A DNA stretch of 64,000 bases from Flavimobilis sp052324925 (GTDB taxonomy: Bacteria; Actinomycetota; Actinomycetes; Actinomycetales; Cellulomonadaceae), in assembly GCA_052324925.1 (NCBI GenBank), contig JBQPRE010000002.1; one strand, written 5' to 3'. Shown piece after piece: positions 10,601 through 16,715 of this stretch. Made by a program: the position numbers and the translations under genes. The notes beneath the pieces are model-generated. The model made no database searches. It saw only the letters and a program-made list of their open reading frames with translations, and had not been told where the DNA came from. Each line of letters starts with the position of its first letter. Positions within the stretch are counted from its first letter, which is position 1.

Positions 10601-10767
10601 CGTCGACGGCCTTCGAGGTGCGGCTCACGGCGGCGTCCCTCACCGCCCACGCGGGCTGGGAGACGTGGACGACGTGGACGGACACGGTGCTCGGCGCGGT
10701 CGCGGCACTTCCGCCGCCCGCGCCGGACCCCGGCGTGGCCGACCCCGCCGACGTGGGCGAGGGCTGA
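4627..10767 (+). CDS. CIS-locus giant membrane stalk protein 3
   Basis: The GTG at 4627 overlaps the previous stop (GTGA), giving 2046 residues; upstream in-frame starts would overlap gene 2 heavily. The layout matches genes 1 and 2: about 220 residues of Ig-like sequence, one membrane helix (about residues 223-246), an acidic Pro/Gly linker, a Gly/Ala/Ser-rich stretch (nt 5610-5740), then more than a dozen CarboxypepD_reg/Cna-B-like repeats. Unlike its shorter paralogues it has clustered cysteines in the distal part (nt about 6870-6905, 7185-7310, 9060-9095, 10515-10585), which fits disulfides outside the cell. The C-terminus is Pro-rich (PPPAPDPG) without a wall anchor. A strong hairpin follows. 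A surface stalk or fibre linked to the CIS is inferred. Confidence 0.82.
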   Translation: MSTVVPGTSCTILVADDAHAPAGRTATLVVHVRSIASVPLDVVVHVRGLDDGWAPTPGVLSALAPDETGTVALPVTAPAGAMAGEYACAVIVDTVPTGLRVEPQSTIAPAQVRVDAPSHVVLAVEPAEARARISRRVSVVVSNTGEDPVELDLVSRADRGLRIEVPGKVRVPARATTRVSARARIVRPSWVGHRDRRGYELAAHGQQAPATFRGGVTAMPFVTAAMMRALALVLVVALWAGGLFVAIPRIREAVGEQSAPTPTETIAGPGTTAPGGATPGAEPGEGEEPDAAPDDLAGTVRAAGLVTSDEPGGVTVRLSPYRGAQLPGVGGAESASGAASAGGASGGRGATTGRASAAGASGGASGGRARAVLVHAAAAPVEPVRAERAALTRTPAGALVPETSTLARERTTRTLEDGTWAVAGLTPTATYLVELSKPGYQTVRRVVTGAEAAAGLDAELHAGAGRLSGVVRGPGGHVGGATVTITDGTATITTSTRTRGDVGTWEVDGLSTPSTYLVTVTADGLGTASRLVTLDASDAERVTMRLRHGESSLSGTVRGPDGLGVVGPVGGARIVVRGEGVERAVTTATAGRTGTYVLDGLPVPGTYTLEVSAPGFTPVTKPVRLRTGRTAQSDVRLPAAGAAIGGTVRTADGEGLGGVGVTMTGSEQTYKTMSTTEGSGSFRVGGMVPGTYVVTAEAFGRTTARAEVVVGPGDTKFAHLVLGASADGGVTTDARIRGRAVDARSNGQIECADSVTEECLVTATLTATNGEGVARTVRVTTTPDLEYTIPAADEPGLLPGLYTVELTVPGYEPGTVRVEVPMGRTVTATNVALFPSPSIMGTVQARVGSVPSGTCVVVSPTGTPLPDSARCTVAAANDGSPTCTIDAPHRCAGTGTNGAYQVERLRAGGYTVTVLPGDADYLYPVAATEITLVAGQVARFDATLERLGRIAVTALVDTGGSGLDPLPNALVTPIAANGTRGSTVVASANGAALLTHLTAGTYRIEVVAPDSGTTTVATGVEVALNQEVARPVVVASSVTRFSGRVVSFLDGTLPTGLGGRKVTVTGVVGYDGITAVRGSASGTTRTDGTFDVGTDPDGSALERLVLVSNTFDVVVDGDAAYDGTRRSAMRVDTNGTVTLTVDPVARAFDGVVAFAGVTGATSADLLTLAQKVTYSVTNFPAGTSVHAPQVRDGAHADVAAGTVPLVWGDTELGAPAPGTGGAVRPGRYIVEASLPGFTSARVPYTVPVVGSGAVPNLVVDLSKHGVLAVRVVESAGGALVSGATVTLTLGGVTTTRTAEGTAPVSFGAVAPGVYEVDVRAAGFRFVSGAEVTVVAGATVASAVPVPLVRSGMITGTVTLDHDGATHAAEGIEVVATSGASSFRTRTGPGGTYEITGTAETEGLTDGTWTVRTALAGYVSATQSVPVPATPGAVVVDIDLVLELATVDITIQLVDVDNLAINLGTVKVAPVSSAIPRPTCVEPAGGTADCDNGLRVFRGVHPLPMNLLVTTDGGTVLTVEIRPVIGGSNATILVPVTGRKNTVRINVQGQAGGATPVAVPDALVTLRAGATTAATQDGENDGAGVYVLEGIAAGTYTVEVAASGYGSATRTVSVTGGQTVSVDVVLSTTPRQVTLELTSVNGGDLTGAVVEMRPSGGGASETRLPLGAQPVTRLGSDVFGTTFAQVPPGAWTMVVAGPTGHVWEIEQPVPATGGDTVEIDVVEVRARAIVDADAAFAAEGGTTVEVRIVPTTPGAEPGGFAGTTLTVVPGAGHEEVWLLADAGGYTMTASIPDSLPWVVDGGVASGTTNLVLHGRLRPEQQNVTFAATSGTVSLAAPTTTLTVTVAAPKNSPSPRGTVVVTLVRGATRVALPGVTLTSNDGTVDVTVNRTASGLVPGTWQVEVAYTSAEVDRWASRTATVAGASVTATTVAGTLAVTAPGGAWERGATFSVSSTRGAAITLTNATCVVGASAAAASVTLAAGGAATCTVAATPSTAFEVRLTAASLTAHAGWETWTTWTDTVLGAVAALPPPAPDPGVADPADVGEG

Positions 10768-10782
10768 CGGACGCCGCCCGCC

Positions 10783-10832
10783 TCACCGTGAGCGGGGCCG
10801 CGCCGCACGCGGCGCCGCCCCGCTCACGGTGA
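10783..10832. terminator. Bidirectional terminator between convergent stalk genes and CIS operon
   Basis: A perfect 16-bp inverted repeat (TCACCGTGAGCGGGGC at 10783-10798 and its complement at 10817-10832) has further GC pairing inside. It lies between two convergent transcription units and has no clear U-tract. Confidence 0.75.
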
Positions 10833-10849
10833 CGGTGAGAGCGTAGAGA

Positions 10850-11353
10850 TCAGAGCAGCAGCGCGATTCCGGCGCACACTGCGCCCACGACCGTGAGCGC
10901 GACGAGGATCGGCCACCACGACACCGTCTCTGGCTCCGGCGCGGCCTCGGGAACGACGACGACGGGCACGGGCACGGCGATCGGCGCGGGCGCCGGAGGC
11001 GCAGGCTGCGTCATCGGCGTCCCGCAGCGGGCGCACACGGTCGCGAGGGCCGTGTTGAGCTCGGCGCACCCGGGACACGGGACGCCCGTGGTCCTGCCGT
11101 GGCCGCCCGTCCCGGGCAGGCGCCTGCGCGCGTCGTCCGAGACAACAGACTCGCGCCGCGGCACGGCGCCCCCGGCCCAGAAGAGCGGTTCGTCGCACGA
11201 GAGGCAGAAGTCCGTCGCCCGGCGCTCAGCGGGAGCAACACGCGCGGGCGTGCCACAGCCAGGGCACTCGACGGTGACCTCGCCGAGCGCGGCAGCGCCG
11301 CTCGGCTCGGGGGCCAGGTGAGCGCCTGCGGTGCGGTGGGACTCGCGGTTCAT
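10850..11353 (-). CDS. Zinc-ribbon, tail-anchored membrane protein, last gene of CIS operon
   Basis: The 167-residue product has two CxxC pairs per half (CPGC...CLSC near residues 30-55 and CPGC...CARC near residues 92-112), giving two probable zinc ribbons. A long Pro/Val/Ala linker and a single C-terminal helix (WWPILVALTVVGAVCAGIALLL region) follow, with no positive tail. The architecture predicts a cytosolic head tethered by its C-terminus. ATG at 11353 overlaps the stop of the gpI-like gene (ATGA), so it is the promoter-distal member of the CIS operon. I do not recognise a named family. Holding the baseplate at the membrane is inference from context. Confidence 0.75.
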   Translation of the reverse strand: MNRESHRTAGAHLAPEPSGAAALGEVTVECPGCGTPARVAPAERRATDFCLSCDEPLFWAGGAVPRRESVVSDDARRRLPGTGGHGRTTGVPCPGCAELNTALATVCARCGTPMTQPAPPAPAPIAVPVPVVVVPEAAPEPETVSWWPILVALTVVGAVCAGIALLL

Positions 11354-11904
11354 CGGGCACCTTCCACGTCGTCCGCCGGAGGGGCGGGGTAGATCTGGGT
11401 GCCCGCGACGCGCACGGTCGTGCGCACGTGCGCGGGCAGCTCGTCGAGCACGAGAGCAAGCAGAGAGCGGTCGTCGAGACCGCCGGCCGACGGCAGCGAG
11501 ACGTCGAGCCACGCGGTGTCGACGGGGCAGGTGCCCTCGGCGAAGACGCCGCCTCCCTCGGTGAGGACGACGCCCGGTCCGCACAGGGCCGTGAGGACGG
11601 TGCGCAGCGCGGCGGGCGTGCCCCGTGAGCTCAGGGTCGCCGCCCACGCCCGCAGCAGGTCGCGCTGGCGGGCGTCGTCGGAGCCGTCGGCTCCGTCGAG
11701 CGACCGCACCCCGATCCACGACGCAAGCCATGGCAGCATCGCTGCGGGGGCGAGCCGCGTGTCGGCGAGGGCCTCGAGGTTGTCACCGTGGGCCTGGAGT
11801 GTGTCGGCCTGCTCCTCGAAGATCGTGACGAAGCGCCGGAAGAAGTCCTCGTCGACCATGCCGGGAGGCAGTTGGTCGACGAGCCAGCCGGGCCGGCGAC
11901 TCAT
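11350..11904 (-). CDS. Phage tail protein I-like baseplate protein
   Basis: The 184-residue protein has the typical start of P2 gpI-like CIS proteins: WLVDQLPPGMVDEDFFRRF, then a stretch on the leftover-tail theme (LPWLASWIGV, RQRDLLRAWAATLSSRGTPAALRTVL). In related systems this protein helps form the baseplate wedge with the J-like protein. ATG at 11904 overlaps the J stop (ATGA), and the longer upstream frame is a shadow inside the J gene. No membrane segment or signal is present. Confidence 0.85.
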   Translation of the reverse strand: MSRRPGWLVDQLPPGMVDEDFFRRFVTIFEEQADTLQAHGDNLEALADTRLAPAAMLPWLASWIGVRSLDGADGSDDARQRDLLRAWAATLSSRGTPAALRTVLTALCGPGVVLTEGGGVFAEGTCPVDTAWLDVSLPSAGGLDDRSLLALVLDELPAHVRTTVRVAGTQIYPAPPADDVEGAR

Positions 11905-13877
11905 CGCACCACGACCCGGTGGGCTGCGGAGACGAAGAGCGCCCCGGGCGTGAGGGTGAGGGCGTCCTGGCCGTCGCCCACGCGACGTCGGCTCCGCAGG
12001 TCGTAGTCGAAGAGGGTGACCTCCTCGACGCGTTCGACGCCCTCGACCTCGTCGACGACCTGAGCGAGCGCAGCCGCCGTGAGGTCGTGGTCGAAGGGCC
12101 ATCCGGAGCCGTCGGCCCCGCCGTGCAGCGGGTCGATGCGCGCGTGGAGCGCCTCGAGGACGCGCTGCCGCACGACGGCCGCCGGCCGTCCGGGCAGTGC
12201 GCGGACGAGGACTGCGGCGCTCGCACCCTGGTAGAACGGCGCGCCGACCTCGAGCCCGACGCCGACGAGGCGGCATGCGTCGAGCTCGGCGCCGACGACG
12301 TCGCGGAGCTGCGGGCTGAGCGCGAGGTCGTCGATGTCGCGGTCTTCGGTTGCGCCGCGGCGCGGGGCCGCAGGCACGAGCAAGACGCGCACGGCTCCCG
12401 ACCGTGAGGCGACCGGGTCGCCCAAGGGGATGCAGCGGGCCCGCGCGACCGCAGGCGATGCCGCGAGCGCGAGCCGCTCGTAGTCGCTCGCGGTGACGGC
12501 GCGCCGTCCGGTGCGGAGCGTGAGGGGCCCGCGCACCTTGGCTTCGTCAACGGTCTCGGCGTCAACTCCTCCGGTCGCGGCGAGCGCGTTGGTGACCGAC
12601 GCAACCATGGGAAGCGTCGAGCGCGCGACGCTCAGCGCGCCCGGCCCGACGTTGCCGTGCGCGCCGCCGCCGGAGCGGTAGGGGCTCACGCGGATCTGGG
12701 CGCCGTCGGCGGGGATGGCACCGTGCTGGCGCACGGTCCCGTCGGGGTGACGCACGGACGGTCCGAAGCGGATCTCGCCTGTTGTCGCCTCCCACACGAC
12801 GTGCTTGTCGGTGGGTCCCGAGGACGCGAAGTCGGGGACCTCGGTCCAGCTCTCGACGTGCGTCGCGGTGACGACGGCGACCTCCTCGCCGTCACGCCGC
12901 GCGAGGACGGGTGCGTGGGCGACGCGGAAGATCTGGCCTGCAGCCCCCGTCGATCGGCCGAGGATCTCGGCTGGGCGTGAGGCCGCGTGCTCCGCCGGGA
13001 CGCTCACGCCTACGACGCCGACGTCGAGCGACGTGAGGCGCGGGGACGTGCGGTACGTCGGGCGGCCGGGTGCTGCGCGCACGAGTCGCACGCGCACCCA
13101 GTGCGCGCCTGTTCCGCCGAGCGTGAGCGGCGGGTGGGCCGCGGGCATGAGCAGGACGATGCGCCCGTCACGGTTGAGGCCGCCGGTTGTGTCGTCGTTG
13201 ACGGTGAGCCGCACCCACGCTTCGCCGTCCCATGCCTCCCACACGAGCGGGGGGTCGCTCGGATCGATGCCGATGCCGAGGACGTCGGCCGTGACGGTGA
13301 GGGCGAGTGCGTGGTCCGCGAGGGACGTCGTGAACCCGAGGTAGGTGGCGTCGTTCTCGGCGATCTCGGGGGAGGGGAAGACGGCGAGGCTCGTGCCCTG
13401 GTAGGCGAGGTCCGTCCAGCTGTCGACCAGGTGGTCGGAGCCTGCGGCCGACGTCAGCACGGAGCGCAGGGTCGCGGGGCGCGCGACGGCGTCGCGCACC
13501 GTCGTGAAGACGATGTCGTCGCCCGCTGCGGCCGTGGCGCTGCGGGCGGTCGCGACCTCGACCCCTGCGGGCACGACGACGTCCGCGCGTGCTGGTGCCG
13601 AGAACCAGAAGGTGAGGTCGGTCGTTGCCGCCGACGGGCCGAAGGGTTCGACGCCGACGAGGTTGAGGAAGTGGGTGTACATCCGCTCGGGCACCTGGTT
13701 GACGCGGAAGAGCACCATCTCGCTCATCCACGCGAAGAGCTCGACGAGCGCGACGCCAGGGTCGGAGACGTTGTGGTTCGTCCACTCGGGGGTGTGGCGG
13801 GGGATGAGCCGCTTCGTCTCGTCGACGATGTCTTGGAAGGACCGGTCGTCGAGGTTCGGCGGGATGATCGGTGGCAT
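11901..13877 (-). CDS. Baseplate J-like protein (CIS wedge)
   Basis: The 658-residue product begins with the conserved CIS J-family pattern (DIVDETKRLIPRHTPEWT, DPGVALVELFAWMSEMVLFRVNQVPERM, FLNLVGV), followed by a long beta-rich body and a C-terminal wedge domain (VRGPLTLRTGRRAVTASDYERLA). It is the main component of baseplate wedges, binding gp25 and gpI-like partners. ATG at 13877 overlaps the gp25 stop by one base (TGATG). The length suits eCIS J proteins (Afp11/Pvc11 type). Confidence 0.92.
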   Translation of the reverse strand: MPPIIPPNLDDRSFQDIVDETKRLIPRHTPEWTNHNVSDPGVALVELFAWMSEMVLFRVNQVPERMYTHFLNLVGVEPFGPSAATTDLTFWFSAPARADVVVPAGVEVATARSATAAAGDDIVFTTVRDAVARPATLRSVLTSAAGSDHLVDSWTDLAYQGTSLAVFPSPEIAENDATYLGFTTSLADHALALTVTADVLGIGIDPSDPPLVWEAWDGEAWVRLTVNDDTTGGLNRDGRIVLLMPAAHPPLTLGGTGAHWVRVRLVRAAPGRPTYRTSPRLTSLDVGVVGVSVPAEHAASRPAEILGRSTGAAGQIFRVAHAPVLARRDGEEVAVVTATHVESWTEVPDFASSGPTDKHVVWEATTGEIRFGPSVRHPDGTVRQHGAIPADGAQIRVSPYRSGGGAHGNVGPGALSVARSTLPMVASVTNALAATGGVDAETVDEAKVRGPLTLRTGRRAVTASDYERLALAASPAVARARCIPLGDPVASRSGAVRVLLVPAAPRRGATEDRDIDDLALSPQLRDVVGAELDACRLVGVGLEVGAPFYQGASAAVLVRALPGRPAAVVRQRVLEALHARIDPLHGGADGSGWPFDHDLTAAALAQVVDEVEGVERVEEVTLFDYDLRSRRRVGDGQDALTLTPGALFVSAAHRVVVR

Positions 13878-14293
13878 CAGGAGTCCTCGTGCGGGATGAC
13901 GTAGAACGGGTGGACGAGGTTGCGGCGGTCGTTGGTCGCCTTGACCCGGTAGGTGAGATCGATGTGGACGAGGCCGTGGTGGGTCTCGTCCTGGCGGGGC
14001 GTGACCTCCTCGACCTCGATGCGCGGCTCCCACTGGGCGAGCGCGTCGCGCACCGCGCGGTCGATGAGCCCGAGGAGGTTGGGCGTGACGGGTTCGAAGA
14101 GGAGGTCCCAGATCCGGCACCCGAACTGCGGGCGCATGAGGCGTTCGCCAGGCGCCGTGAGCAGGACGACGCGGATCGCGGAGTCGAGGTCGCTCGAGCC
14201 GTCCGTGAGGGCGATCGAGCCGGAGGCATCGACGCGCAACGGCCAGGTGAAGCCGCGTCCGACGAAGGACGCGGCGGTCGGTGAGGGTTCCAT
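13877..14293 (-). CDS. GPW/gp25 family baseplate protein
   Basis: This is a 138-residue gp25-fold protein. It has WPLRVDASGSIALTDGSSDLDSAIRVVLLTAPGERLMRPQFGCRI, where the ERLMRP-FGC segment is the family signature, and ends with HPFYVIPHEDS. gp25 forms the wedge core and provides the sheath-like handshake strand that triggers contraction. It is coupled to both neighbours through TGATG junctions. Start ATG at 14293. Confidence 0.93.
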   Translation of the reverse strand: MEPSPTAASFVGRGFTWPLRVDASGSIALTDGSSDLDSAIRVVLLTAPGERLMRPQFGCRIWDLLFEPVTPNLLGLIDRAVRDALAQWEPRIEVEEVTPRQDETHHGLVHIDLTYRVKATNDRRNLVHPFYVIPHEDS

Positions 14294-16059
14294 CAGTTGA
14301 GCTGCACCATCCCGCCCTTGATCTGGGTGAGACCTCCGGCCTCGACCGATGTCTTGGCTTGCCCCTTGACGGCGACCTCGGCGCCCTCGAGGGCGAGCTT
14401 GCTCTGCGCCTTGATGCTGATCTCGGGTGCATCGAGGGCGAGCCGCTGCTTGGCCTTGACGGTGATCGTTGAGCCTTCGATCGTCACGGCGCCCTGGTCA
14501 TCGAGGTGGATGCGGGTCGTGCCGGACGAGATCGTCACGGGTGTTCCGTCAGGGACGGTGAGGTCGACCTTGTCACCGCCGAGCCGGAGGCGACGTTGAC
14601 CGCCCGCGAGGGCCAGCAGCACGTGTTGCTTCGCCTTGTCCTTGTCGTCGGAGAGCTCGATGACGTGGCCGGTGCGTGAGGTGAGCGCGCGGTGCTGCAC
14701 CTCGCCGTTCTCGGTCGTGTCCTTCCAGGGTGCTTTGTTCTTCTCGGAGTAGAGCCCTGCGACGACGACGGGGCGGCGGACGTCCGAGCCTTCGAAGGCG
14801 ACGAGCACCTCGTCGTTGACCTCGGGGATGACGAGGAGCCCGCGACCGCCACCGGCGCCGGCAGCCGCGACGCGCGCCCAGTCGGAGGTGATCGTCGAGC
14901 CGAGGAAGGGGAAGGCCACGCGGACGTGGCCGAGCGGTCCGTTGTCGCCACCTCGACCGTGCGCCGTGACGACGCCGACGACGACCCCGTCGTGCGTGTA
15001 CGCCGCGGAGCCGCGGTCTGCTCCGCGCCCGCCGAGGTCGGCGAGACGGGTTTCGGCGCGTGATCCCGAGAGGATCTCGGTGGCGAAGCCGGTCCGGTCC
15101 CACGTGACGGTGACGTCACGCACGTAGGTGGCGTCGTCTGGCCACCACGTGTCGGCCACCGTGAGCGTGGCCCCGGGGCTCACGGCGACGAGGCGTGGGG
15201 CGCGCACGCGTGCCGAGACGGGTCCGTTCCCCGCGAGGTGCGAGCGTGCGAGCGTCGAGGCCTCGGCGGCCGTGAGCGGGCTCGAGGAGGTGTCGAGGAC
15301 GACCCGCTCGGTGACGTTGATGCCGTGCTTCGTCGGGCGTGCGGCCTCGCTGCTCAGCGCGGTGCTCTGCGCCGCGTCCCACGCTGTGACGATGGCCTTG
15401 GTGGGACCGCCTGACTGCTGCGCGACCTCGCAGTGCACGAGCTCTGCGACCGGGAGCGAGACGGTGTCGACGCCCGGCCGGGGAGCACCGGCGGGCCAGA
15501 GGTGAAGTGTCGTGCCGTGGAGCACCCAGTCGGAGCCGCACCGCTTCGCGATGTCGTCGATGAACCGCAGCGCCGACCCTGCCTTGAGCAGGTACGGAAC
15601 AGCGTCGTTGGGGAGTCCTGAGCTGGTGACGGTGATGTGGGCGGACTCTGCGAGGGAGGACATCATGTCGTCGTACGTCTGCTTGAGGAACGTCTGCGCG
15701 GACTCGGTCGTGAGCTTGGCGGTCTCGTCCTGTGCGGTGACGACGAGGCGTGTTCCACCCCGTTCGCCCCGCACGGTCTCGATCCGCGTGATGGAGCCGG
15801 TGAAGATGGGCACGATGCGGGTGCCGTCCGTCGGCCGTCCCGAGACCCTGAGGCGGTCACCGACCGCAGCGCCGTGGACGCCGCGGCTGTCGAGGACCTT
15901 GGTCGTGCTCGCGGCGAACTCGAGCCGAGCCCAGCCGGTGGTCCGCAGTGCGGTGACGATGCGCAGCGCGACGAGGGTTCCGTCGAGGCCGATGGGCAGC
16001 GGCTCGCCTGCGATCTCGACGTGCGGCGAGAGCGCGACGGCTTGTGCGCCCGCGTTCAC
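14293..16059 (-). CDS. VgrG/gpD-like spike protein
   Basis: The GTG at 16059 overlaps the LysM stop (GTGA), giving 588 residues; the longer frame reads into LysM. The N-terminal 370 residues match gpD/VgrG-like hub domains, followed by a gp5-type OB fold (VVVGVVTAHGRGGDNGPLG, WARVAAAGAGGGRGLLVIPE, DEVLVAFEGSDVRRPVVVAG) and a C-terminal run of short beta repeats (ITVKAKQRLALDAPEISIKA) suggesting a beta-helix needle. It would be the central spike under the tube. No toxin domain is appended. A separate PAAR tip gene was not found in the operon. Confidence 0.92.
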   Translation of the reverse strand: MNAGAQAVALSPHVEIAGEPLPIGLDGTLVALRIVTALRTTGWARLEFAASTTKVLDSRGVHGAAVGDRLRVSGRPTDGTRIVPIFTGSITRIETVRGERGGTRLVVTAQDETAKLTTESAQTFLKQTYDDMMSSLAESAHITVTSSGLPNDAVPYLLKAGSALRFIDDIAKRCGSDWVLHGTTLHLWPAGAPRPGVDTVSLPVAELVHCEVAQQSGGPTKAIVTAWDAAQSTALSSEAARPTKHGINVTERVVLDTSSSPLTAAEASTLARSHLAGNGPVSARVRAPRLVAVSPGATLTVADTWWPDDATYVRDVTVTWDRTGFATEILSGSRAETRLADLGGRGADRGSAAYTHDGVVVGVVTAHGRGGDNGPLGHVRVAFPFLGSTITSDWARVAAAGAGGGRGLLVIPEVNDEVLVAFEGSDVRRPVVVAGLYSEKNKAPWKDTTENGEVQHRALTSRTGHVIELSDDKDKAKQHVLLALAGGQRRLRLGGDKVDLTVPDGTPVTISSGTTRIHLDDQGAVTIEGSTITVKAKQRLALDAPEISIKAQSKLALEGAEVAVKGQAKTSVEAGGLTQIKGGMVQLN

Positions 16060-16715
16060 AGGTCCTCGATTCCGGGGACGGACAGCAGGGTTCCGGGCAC
16101 GAGGCGCAGCGGATCGGTCACCCCGTTGGCGGCTGCGAGCGGCCGCCACCGCGTGGCATCGCCGTAGTAGCGGGCGGCGATGCGATCGAGGGTCTCCCCG
16201 GACTGGACGCGGTGGACGCGGTGCGGCTGGGGTGTCCCCGAGGTCGGGTTCTGCGGCCCGAACGCGTGCTCGGGTTCGAACTGCTGCAGCACGAGGTCGA
16301 GCGTCGCGCGCAGCGGGGTCCCGTCGGCTGCGAAGTACGTGTAGGCGAGGGCGAGGTCGGCGATGACGGAGCGGAACGAGTGGATCTGCCCCCAGTGGAA
16401 CGTCACGAGGGGCGGGCGCACGTCGCCTGCGCGCTCGTCCGAGCCGGGCAGGGTTGCGTCGATGTCCATGGCGTCGACGATGCGGCCGGTGTGCTCGGCG
16501 ACCGAGCGGCCGGTCGCGGTCGTGTCGAAGAACAGTGAGACCTCAAGGATGCCGGGGCGGGCACCGGCGAATCGCAGCCGCGGGGTGGGGCGGCCGGGGC
16601 GCGGTGTCGCGTCCCAGGCGTTGGAGCGGGTGAGGCGCAGCTCGGCGGGGTTGTAGAGGCACGCGATGCGGTCGCCGCCCTCGAGCTCGAGGAACGCCTT
16701 CTCGGGGGCAGCCAT
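16056..16715 (-). CDS. CIS tube-terminal protein with LysM domain (Afp7/Pvc7-like)
   Basis: The 219-residue protein opens with the CIS tube N-terminal domain pattern (AFLELEGGDRIACLYNP, LRLTRSNAWDA, LEVSLFFDTTATGRSV). It ends with a LysM (HRVQSGETLDRIAARYYGD at about residues 166-184, then LAAANGV, PGTLLSVPG). In eCIS this type links the tube to the spike, and the LysM is structural rather than for peptidoglycan. It starts at ATG 16715, overlapping the upstream stop by one base. Confidence 0.9.
   Translation of the reverse strand: MAAPEKAFLELEGGDRIACLYNPAELRLTRSNAWDATPRPGRPTPRLRFAGARPGILEVSLFFDTTATGRSVAEHTGRIVDAMDIDATLPGSDERAGDVRPPLVTFHWGQIHSFRSVIADLALAYTYFAADGTPLRATLDLVLQQFEPEHAFGPQNPTSGTPQPHRVHRVQSGETLDRIAARYYGDATRWRPLAAANGVTDPLRLVPGTLLSVPGIEDL

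Noticed and set aside
8467..10650. 727-codon minus-strand open frame
   Set aside because: Composition is biased Arg/Gly/Asp; it lies fully inside the coding sequence of stalk 3.
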